A stretch of 7,221 nt of DNA. Source: Oscillospiraceae bacterium (lineage in GTDB: Bacteria > Bacillota > Clostridia > Oscillospirales > Oscillospiraceae). The DNA is taken from the NCBI GenBank assembly GCA_902783825.1, contig CACZSJ010000098.1, forward strand, positions 1 through 7,221, in the 5' to 3' direction. Shown piece by piece: positions 1 through 4,327 of this stretch; within the stretch, counting starts at the first letter, position 1; each line of letters opens with the position of its first letter. Position numbers and translations under genes: made by a program. Below the pieces are notes generated by a model. The model searched no databases and was not told where the DNA came from. It saw nothing but the letters and a program-made list of their open reading frames with translations.

Positions 1-2
1 AC

Positions 3-545
3 CTGCGGGGCATCTCCAAGTCCCCCGCTATCTTTGACATCGAAAAGCTGCGCTACTTCAACAGCGCCTATATCCGCGCCATGTCTCCGGAGGCCTTCGC
101 CGCCGTGGCGGAGCCCTATATCCGGCAGGCTGTCCGGGATCCCCGCTACGACGCTGCCGCCATCGCCGCGCTGCTGCAGCAGCGCACCGAGCTGCTGACG
201 GAGATTCCGGAAAAGCTGGACTTCTTCGATGCCCTGCCCGACTATGACATTGAGCTGTTCACCCACAAAAAATCCAAGTCCGACGCGGCCTCCTCCCGGG
301 AGGTTCTGGAACGGATCCTGCCGGTTTTCCAGGCGCTGGAGAGCTGGACGGATGACAGCCTTTCCGAAGCGATGATCCATCTGGCGGAGGACATGGACGC
401 CAAGAACGCCAAGGTCATGTGGCCGGTGCGCATCGCCGCCGCCGGCAAGTCGGTGACCCCTGGCGGCGCTGTGGAGATCTGCCGTATCCTGGGCCGGGAA
501 GAAACCCTGCGCCGTCTGCGCCTGGCTTTGGAAAAGCTGGCATAA
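3..545 (+). CDS. gltX: Glutamyl-tRNA synthetase, C-terminal part (5' end outside window)
   Basis: GltX is a class I cytoplasmic aminoacyl-tRNA synthetase that charges tRNA-Glu with glutamate for translation. Only the last 180 codons are visible. The reading frame is open from base 3, so the ATG at 81 is internal and not the start. The visible part is the C-terminal anticodon-binding region. It begins with a KSPAIFDIEKLRYFN segment, matching the family's 'FD..KL...N' motif just after the catalytic core. It ends with VMWPVRIAAAGKSVTPGG and a closing ILGREETLRRL helix, both typical of bacterial GluRS C-termini. The HIGH and KMSKS-type catalytic motifs lie upstream of the window, so I cannot say whether the enzyme is discriminating or whether it also charges tRNA-Gln. 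A strong hairpin terminator begins 13 nt after the TAA stop. Family assignment is confident. Confidence 0.93.
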   Translation: MRGISKSPAIFDIEKLRYFNSAYIRAMSPEAFAAVAEPYIRQAVRDPRYDAAAIAALLQQRTELLTEIPEKLDFFDALPDYDIELFTHKKSKSDAASSREVLERILPVFQALESWTDDSLSEAMIHLAEDMDAKNAKVMWPVRIAAAGKSVTPGGAVEICRILGREETLRRLRLALEKLA

Positions 546-557
546 CTTGCTTTTGAT

Positions 558-603
558 AAAAACACCTCTTTGGATGCATCCTAGTCCAAAGAGGTGTTTT
601 TTT
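558..603 (+). terminator. Rho-independent terminator of gltX, overlapping the ypeB ribosome binding site
   Basis: A perfect 17-bp inverted repeat (558-574 with 585-601) encloses a 10-nt loop and ends in a run of seven T residues (597-603). The core of the stem is CACCTCTTTGGA pairing with TCCAAAGAGGTG. It directly follows the gltX stop. The next gene's ATG starts at the base after the T run, so the terminator and the ypeB translation-initiation region are the same DNA. Confidence 0.9.
588..596 (+). promoter_or_regulatory. ypeB Shine-Dalgarno sequence buried in the terminator stem
   Basis: AAAGAGGTG lies 7 nt before the ATG at 604 and is close to the ideal AAAGGAGGTG complement of 16S rRNA. 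It forms the 3' arm of the gltX terminator, so any transcript containing the whole hairpin would mask this site. It is the sequence that decides the ypeB start. The alternative TTG at 547, in frame and starting one base after the gltX stop, would translate straight through the hairpin and has no good ribosome binding site. Confidence 0.7.
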
Positions 604-1872
604 ATGGGAAAACCAGCAAGAATTCGCATCATCAGTTATCTCACTGCCCTGGTGGCGGCTTTGGCTCTGCTCAGCTTCGCCCGCTGTGCGGATCTGCGGG
701 ACTCCCGCCAGTCCGCCAACTACAGCGCAGGGCGCGCTTTTGAGGAAACGGTGGGCTCCGTGGACGCGCTCTCGGAGGCGCTGGCCAAGAGCGTATACGC
801 CACCGATGGCAGCATGTGCGCCCGGGTCTGCGGCGAGGCCTACGCCCACGCCCTGGCCGCAGAGAGCGCCCTGTCGGTTCTCCCCTTCTCCACCCAGGAG
901 TTGGAGCAGATCTCCGCCTTCCTCAACGTGGCGGGGGACTATGCCTACAGTCTCTGCGGCAGCGCAGCGGAGCAGGGCTTTTCCTCAGAGCAAGTCCGGG
1001 TATTCCGGGACATGTCCGCCACCGCCCGGGAGCTGTCGGCAGCTCTTCGGGAGCTGCAGGGAGGCGTACACGGGGGCGACGTGATTATGGACCAGGCGGC
1101 CCTGCGCATGCAAAATGTGACAGACCCGCCCCGAACCGAGAATCTTAGCCAGCGGCTGCTGGCCTATGAGGCGGCCTTCGAGCCGCTGGCCGCCCTGGAA
1201 TACGACGGCCAGTACGGCTGTGCAAAAGAGGAAAGCAAGGGCTATCTCACCGAGGGCGCCATGCTGGCTCTGGCCGCCGACTATGCCGGTGTGCCCGCCT
1301 CCTCTCTGCAGGAGGCCTATGCCTATGAGGGCGTCAGCGGACGGCGCTGCTACCGCAGCGGCGATCTGTATCTCTGCGTCAGCCGGGCAGGATTGGAGAG
1401 CATGGCCCAGACCCGTCTGGTGGGCGAAGCTCAGCTGAGCCAGGCCCAATCCCGGCAGATCGCGGAAGACTTTCTGGCACGGAGAGGCTTTCGGGATCTG
1501 GAGCTCAGCGCCATTCAGCGGCAAGGCGCGGTAGACGCCATGGTGTTTTGCAAGACGGAAAACGGCGCGCTCTGCCTGGACAACTGTATTCGTCTCTCCG
1601 TGGCGCTGGATGACGGGTCGATCTACAGCTTCAATGCTTCCGACTACTGCGGCGAGGCCAGCGGCGCCCGTTTTCTGGTGAGCCAGAGCGGAGCCGAAGC
1701 GGCGCTGCCGGAGGGTCTGGAGCTACTGGACAGCCGTCGGGTGATTCTGAAAAGTCCGGGCAAGCGAGATCTGGCCTGTTATGCCTTCGACTGCGCCGAC
1801 GGAGAACGGCAGCTGTGCATCTATGTGGACGCCGCCACGGGCAAGCAGTGCAAAATCCAGCTGAGCAACTGA
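604..1872 (+). CDS. ypeB: Spore germination protein YpeB
   Basis: YpeB in Bacillus is a forespore-made membrane protein needed for accumulation and stability of the cortex-lytic enzyme SleB during spore germination. The predicted product is 422 residues, close to the 450 of B. subtilis. It has a short basic N-terminus and one membrane anchor (about residues 9-26), with the rest exported. Residues 90-117 carry the family block 'LSVLPFS...FLNVAGDYAYSL'. The C-terminal half resembles the PepSY-type repeats of YpeB, including VALDDGSIYSFNASDY at about 333-348 and a closing LCIYVDAATGK segment near 404-414. I chose ATG 604 because a good Shine-Dalgarno lies 7 nt upstream and the anchor follows immediately; the in-frame TTG at 547 would add 19 terminator-encoded residues. 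Oddities are 15 cysteines, many for an exported protein, and no sleB next door, although the two are usually an operon. In Bacillus the operon is sigma-G controlled; I found no convincing sigma-G promoter here. Confidence 0.88.
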   Translation: MGKPARIRIISYLTALVAALALLSFARCADLRDSRQSANYSAGRAFEETVGSVDALSEALAKSVYATDGSMCARVCGEAYAHALAAESALSVLPFSTQELEQISAFLNVAGDYAYSLCGSAAEQGFSSEQVRVFRDMSATARELSAALRELQGGVHGGDVIMDQAALRMQNVTDPPRTENLSQRLLAYEAAFEPLAALEYDGQYGCAKEESKGYLTEGAMLALAADYAGVPASSLQEAYAYEGVSGRRCYRSGDLYLCVSRAGLESMAQTRLVGEAQLSQAQSRQIAEDFLARRGFRDLELSAIQRQGAVDAMVFCKTENGALCLDNCIRLSVALDDGSIYSFNASDYCGEASGARFLVSQSGAEAALPEGLELLDSRRVILKSPGKRDLACYAFDCADGERQLCIYVDAATGKQCKIQLSN

Positions 1873-1893
1873 TCGTCTCCTGCCGCGCTAAGC

Positions 1894-1945
1894 GCAAGCG
1901 GACAGCCGCGGGGCCCTTGCCCCGCGGCTGTCCGCTTGCCATTTC
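1894..1945 (+). terminator. Strong hairpin between convergent ypeB and ychF genes
   Basis: A perfect 20-bp, GC-rich inverted repeat (1894-1913 with 1920-1939) closes on a 6-nt loop, 21 nt after the ypeB stop and 12 nt before the end of the convergent ychF gene. The tract after it on the + strand is only moderately T-rich (CATTTCTATG), and on the - strand there is no T run. It is probably a ypeB terminator and possibly a transcript-end stabiliser or Rho-assisted stop for ychF. Confidence 0.65.
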
Positions 1946-1951
1946 TATGCC

Positions 1952-3025
1952 TTATACGTTGAATCGGAACATGGTCACGTCCCCGTCCTGCATCACGTAT
2001 TCCTTGCCCTCCAGCCTAAACAGGCCCTTTTCCTTGGCCGCAGCCATGCTGCCACTGGCCTTCAAATCTTCAAAGGCCACGATTTCCGCCCGAATGAAGC
2101 CTCGCTCAATGTCCGTGTGGATCTTGCCGGCGGCCTTGGGCGCTTTGGTGCCCTTCACAATGGTCCAGGCATGCACATCGTCCTCTCCGGCGGTGAGGAA
2201 GGAAATATAGCCCAGCAGATCATAGGAGGTGCGAATCAGCCGATCCAGTCCTCTTTCCGTGAGCCCCAGATCCTCCATGAACATCTGCGCTTCCTCCGCG
2301 TCAAGCGTCGCGATCTCCTCCTCAAACTTGGCCGCCACCGGCAGCACAGCGGCGCCCTGCTTCTCCGCGTGGGCGGACAGGGCCTGGAAGCCGGCGTCGT
2401 CTCGGTACCCGCTCATGCCGTTTTCGTCCAGATTGGCCGCGTAGATTACCGGCTTGATGGTCAGCAGGCCGCCGTCGGCCAGAATGTCCTGATCCTCTTC
2501 GGTGAAAGCAAAGTCGCGGGCGGGCTTTTCCGCCTCCAGATGGGCAATGAGCGCCTGGCACATCTCCACCTCGCGCTTGTATTTTTTATCCCCGCTTTTG
2601 GCGTTCTTTCTGGCCCGATCCAGCCGCCGCTCCACAATCTCCAAATCCGCCAGGATCAGCTCCAGCTCAAAGGATTCCGCGTCCCGCACCGGGTCGGCCG
2701 ATTCCAAAAAGACATCCTCGTTTTCAAAGCAGCGTACCACCTGCACCAGCGCGTCCACTTGCCGGATGGCCTGGAAAATCTCGTTGCCTCTGCCTCCGGC
2801 GGCCACGCCCGGCACGTCCACAAACTCGATGGTCGCCGGGGTGTATTTCTTGGGATGGTAATAATCCGCCAGCCAGTCCAGCCGCTCGTCCGGCACTTTG
2901 GCCACGCCCATATTGGGCTTGGCCGCCGCGTTGGTATAGCTTCCGGTCTCCGCCTTTGCCCCCGTCAGGGCGTTGAACAGGGTCGTCTTACCCACGTTGG
3001 GCAGACCCACGATGCCTAATTTCAT
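1952..3025 (-). CDS. ychF: YchF-family (OLA1-like) P-loop ATPase, divergent Firmicute type
   Basis: YchF/OLA1 proteins are cytoplasmic, ribosome-associated P-loop NTPases of the Obg group that usually prefer ATP. The product has 357 residues (E. coli 363). The N-terminal G domain shows a Walker A GLPNVGKT at 7-14 and a DVPG Walker B motif at 70-73. V74 follows where classical GTPases have the catalytic glutamine, as expected of this HAS-type family. NLDE takes the place of NKxD, the change linked to ATP use. A helical region follows at about 110-190. The C-terminal TGS/DUF933 part carries DVHAWTIVKGTKAPKAAGKI and ends MQDGDVTMFRFNV. The switch I region reads SYTNAAAKPNMG, not the usual NYPF.TI.PN.G, and the loop after DVPG is short, so this is a divergent subgroup and may be a paralogue of a standard ychF elsewhere. 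An AAGGAGAG ribosome binding site precedes the ATG, and an extended -10 promoter lies upstream. Confidence 0.88.
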   Translation of the reverse strand: MKLGIVGLPNVGKTTLFNALTGAKAETGSYTNAAAKPNMGVAKVPDERLDWLADYYHPKKYTPATIEFVDVPGVAAGGRGNEIFQAIRQVDALVQVVRCFENEDVFLESADPVRDAESFELELILADLEIVERRLDRARKNAKSGDKKYKREVEMCQALIAHLEAEKPARDFAFTEEDQDILADGGLLTIKPVIYAANLDENGMSGYRDDAGFQALSAHAEKQGAAVLPVAAKFEEEIATLDAEEAQMFMEDLGLTERGLDRLIRTSYDLLGYISFLTAGEDDVHAWTIVKGTKAPKAAGKIHTDIERGFIRAEIVAFEDLKASGSMAAAKEKGLFRLEGKEYVMQDGDVTMFRFNV

Positions 3026-3046
3026 CTCGTACCGCTCTCCTTACCG

Positions 3047-3153
3047 TATCATTTCCTACGATAGTATAGCAGAGCCGCGGCAAATTCTCAAGTCATGGCG
3101 CAAAAAAGAAGCTCCTCGATGGCTGGCCGGCCGTCCCTTTGTTCTCCGCGTTT
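3047..3153. repeat. 107-bp direct repeat, left copy (promoter cassette of ychF)
   Basis: This stretch matches 4083-4189 at 94 of 107 positions by my ungapped hand alignment. It contains the ychF promoter and about 60 bp upstream of the -35 box on the minus strand. The longest identical blocks cover the spacer and both promoter boxes (roughly 3063-3076 and 3078-3095), plus CCTTTGTTCTCCGCGTTT at the right end. The middle, around 3115-3136, is the most diverged. Confidence 0.9.
3063..3091 (-). promoter_or_regulatory. Sigma-A type promoter of ychF
   Basis: Read on the minus strand: TTGAGA (3091-3086), a 17-bp spacer, then TATACT (3068-3063), preceded by TGC as an extended -10. The spacing is ideal and both boxes differ from consensus by one base. 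Transcription should start near 3056, about 30 nt before the ychF ATG. The promoter lies inside the left copy of a 107-bp repeat. Confidence 0.8.
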
Positions 3154-3194
3154 AAGGCGTCATGGCAACAATCCGGTTTGAGCCGCCGAAGAAG

Positions 3195-3222
3195 AAAAAA
3201 CGACTCATACGAGTCGTTTTTT
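3195..3222 (-). terminator. Bidirectional rho-independent terminator of the GNAT gene
   Basis: Six A residues, CGACTC, the loop ATAC, GAGTCG and six T residues make a perfect 12-bp symmetric hairpin, 19 nt past the acetyltransferase stop. On the minus strand the stem is followed by the required U run, and the same holds on the plus strand. It should insulate the GNAT transcript from the ychF promoter downstream. Confidence 0.9.
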
Positions 3223-3241
3223 CATGATTGATTCTCAATGA

Positions 3242-3955
3242 TTATTCTATCTTTGAAAGATCCTGACAGGAGTATTCATACAACTTATCTACGATCTTAA
3301 ACCCCATTTTAAGATACATATCCTTTGGTGTGTCATCCATATCTGCGTGCAGCATCAATGCTGCATCCGGATGCTTCTCCTTGATGTGGGCTATAAGGGA
3401 GGTAGCCACATATTGCTTCCTGTGCTTGTCATCCACAAGAAGGCCATCCATACAAGTGATTCCATCCGCAGTGTAACTATAGCATACGCCAACCAATTGA
3501 TTGCCGATGTAGGCGCCTTGATACTCTAACTTGTCATATAGCCTCGCCATATTTCGTATGCAGAAATCTTCACCATAGACCGAGCCGTAGTGTTTTACCT
3601 CTAACTCCTGTAGCTCTGATATCGGAGGCGTTTTAAATACTAGAGCATCATTTGTTTTCCACGTGGTATCGCTATCCGTGAAAACCATCGTTGCGGTTAT
3701 TTCAGCCTCCAGCCCAAAGCTGTCAACAAGCGGCGCATCGCCTTCCAGCTTTATGAAGGCAACACCAAGCTCCCTTTGATAATGCAAGGCCATTTGGAAT
3801 TCTTCCTCTGTAGGCTGCCCATGGTATTCAAAGCAATTGTGGTCATATTTATCTGGTAAAAGATGGTCTTCCCATTTAGATAAATGCTCTGAGAAAGGCT
3901 TTTTTACGGAGAACAATCTCCCCATCTTTTCTTCAATAACTCGCGTTTCTATCAT
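3242..3955 (-). CDS. GNAT-family N-acetyltransferase, probably horizontally acquired
   Basis: GNAT enzymes move an acetyl group from acetyl-CoA to an amine; the substrate here cannot be told. The 237-residue product has an N-terminal half (1-110) without a motif I recognise. A C-terminal GNAT fold spans about 113-232: a beta strand YIGNQLVGVCYSYT (149-162), motif A LLVDDKHRKQYVATSLIAHI (172-191) and motif B with MYLKMGF (213-219). In motif A the usual R-x-x-G-x-A loop that holds the pyrophosphate reads R179-K-Q-Y182-V-A184, so the first glycine is a tyrosine. This could alter acetyl-CoA binding. The gene is AT-rich (a sampled 60-nt row is about 42% GC) and uses AT-ending codons, unlike the GC-rich neighbours, which suggests transfer. 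ATG 3955 has AAAGGAAG about 12 nt upstream; the ATG at codon 11 is a possible alternative. It has its own promoter, leader and terminator. Confidence 0.8.
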   Translation of the reverse strand: MIETRVIEEKMGRLFSVKKPFSEHLSKWEDHLLPDKYDHNCFEYHGQPTEEEFQMALHYQRELGVAFIKLEGDAPLVDSFGLEAEITATMVFTDSDTTWKTNDALVFKTPPISELQELEVKHYGSVYGEDFCIRNMARLYDKLEYQGAYIGNQLVGVCYSYTADGITCMDGLLVDDKHRKQYVATSLIAHIKEKHPDAALMLHADMDDTPKDMYLKMGFKIVDKLYEYSCQDLSKIE

Positions 3956-3965
3956 TGTTGTATGA

Positions 3966-4065
3966 CACTTCCTTTATCATCCTCAACATCTCCCCATGCA
4001 AGATGGTTCTCAGGTGGTTCCTCGCTCCCGTCATGAACAGGGAAGTGAATCCATTTGTCTTCCTG
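3966..4065 (-). promoter_or_regulatory. Possible translational attenuator in the GNAT leader
   Basis: On the minus strand the GNAT leader contains CAGGAAG (4065-4059), CACTTCC (4047-4041) and, at the gene's own ribosome binding site, GGAAGTG (3972-3966). CACTTCC is an exact 7-bp complement of the ribosome binding site segment. Part of it (CTTCC, extending to CTTCCCTGT) also pairs with the upstream ACAGGAAG. The two pairings are mutually exclusive, the logic of erm/cat-type translational attenuators. The elements are seen in the sequence; the regulation is inferred. Confidence 0.35.
4031..4054 (-). CDS. Putative 7-residue leader peptide of the GNAT gene
   Basis: A minus-strand ATG at 4054 opens a seven-codon frame (MDSLPCS) ending in TGA at 4031-4033. 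AGGAAG lies 4 nt before the ATG and could serve as its ribosome binding site, although that spacing is short. The codons for S3-L4-P5 overlap the CACTTCC element able to mask the acetyltransferase ribosome binding site, so a ribosome paused on this leader would keep that site open. Frames this short arise easily by chance, so only the combination with the pairing elements makes it worth listing. Confidence 0.25.
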   Translation of the reverse strand: MDSLPCS

Positions 4066-4082
4066 TTTTACTCTGTGTTCTC

Positions 4083-4189
4083 TATCGTTTCCAACGAAAG
4101 TATAGCAGAGCCACGGCAAATTCTCAAGTCACGGCCCAAAAATGAAGCTCTTCGACGGCCGGGCGGACGTTCCTTTGTTCTCCGCGTTT
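4083..4189. repeat. 107-bp direct repeat, right copy (promoter cassette of GNAT gene)
   Basis: This is the second copy of the 3047-3153 sequence in the same orientation, with 13 mismatches and no gaps in my hand alignment. It keeps both promoter boxes, the 17-bp spacing and the CCTTTGTTCTCCGCGTTT end. The two copies flank the acetyltransferase unit (gene, leader and terminator). Confidence 0.9.
4099..4127 (-). promoter_or_regulatory. Sigma-A type promoter of the GNAT gene
   Basis: Minus strand TTGAGA (4127-4122), 17-bp spacer and TATACT (4104-4099) with an extended -10 TGC, identical in its boxes to the ychF promoter. The start of transcription should fall near 4092, giving a leader of about 135 nt before the GNAT ATG, much longer than the roughly 30 nt in front of ychF. 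Confidence 0.75.
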
Positions 4190-4265
4190 TTTGCTTTTCT
4201 TCTCCTCCATACCGTTTTCTCTCCCTGTTCAGCCTTACCGTTTCCTCCGAGGCGGCACAAGGCCA

Positions 4266-4294
4266 TTGCCAGCACACGGCAATCATGATATCAT
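4266..4294 (+). promoter_or_regulatory. Sigma-A type promoter of the Sel1-repeat gene
   Basis: TTGCCA (4266-4271), a 17-bp spacer and TATCAT (4289-4294), the latter preceded by TGA as an extended -10. Each box matches consensus at five of six bases. The -10 lies in the 10-bp palindrome ATGATATCAT (4285-4294), a possible operator. Transcription would start near 4301, and an AAGGAG ribosome binding site (4315-4320) lies 7 nt before the ATG. Confidence 0.6.
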
Positions 4295-4327
4295 AGGTAC
4301 ACGTATACATAGACAAGGAGTCATGGC

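Larger units (their letters stand above)
3956..4327. other. Intergenic region between divergent GNAT and Sel1 genes
   Basis: This 372-bp gap holds no protein-coding gene that I can support beyond a possible 7-codon leader. From left to right it contains the GNAT ribosome binding site (3968-3975), the GNAT leader with a possible attenuator (3966-4065), the right copy of the 107-bp repeat with the GNAT promoter (4083-4189), a pyrimidine-rich stretch (about 4187-4250) with two near-copies of a TACCGTTT(T/C)CTC motif starting near 4210 and 4236, and the Sel1 gene promoter and ribosome binding site (4266-4320). Confidence 0.75.

Noticed and set aside
541..548. CATAACTT as a sporulation sigma factor -10 box for ypeB
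   Set aside because: It fits only a loose sigma-E pattern, not sigma-G, and I see no matching -35 element at the right distance.
2117..3019. 300-codon open frame on the plus strand opposite ychF
   Set aside because: It is antisense to a well-recognised ATPase gene, its translation resembles no family I know, and such frames are common opposite GC-rich genes.
4009..4037. Plus-strand sequence like a T-box antiterminator (CTCAGGTGGTTCCTCG followed by CCCGTCATGA)
   Set aside because: It matches the T-box core at 10 of 14 positions, but two normally invariant bases differ, I see no stem I or specifier loop upstream, and no synthetase or amino-acid gene lies downstream on that strand. The region is better explained as the minus-strand GNAT leader.
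4037..4069. Plus-strand hairpin followed by TTTT resembling a terminator
   Set aside because: The stem has a bulge and a 13-nt loop, no plus-strand gene ends nearby, and the same bases make up the pairing elements of the GNAT leader.
3047..4189. Insertion sequence or transposon explaining the paired repeats
   Set aside because: There is no transposase, the repeats are direct with no inverted ends, and I see no short target duplication outside them.
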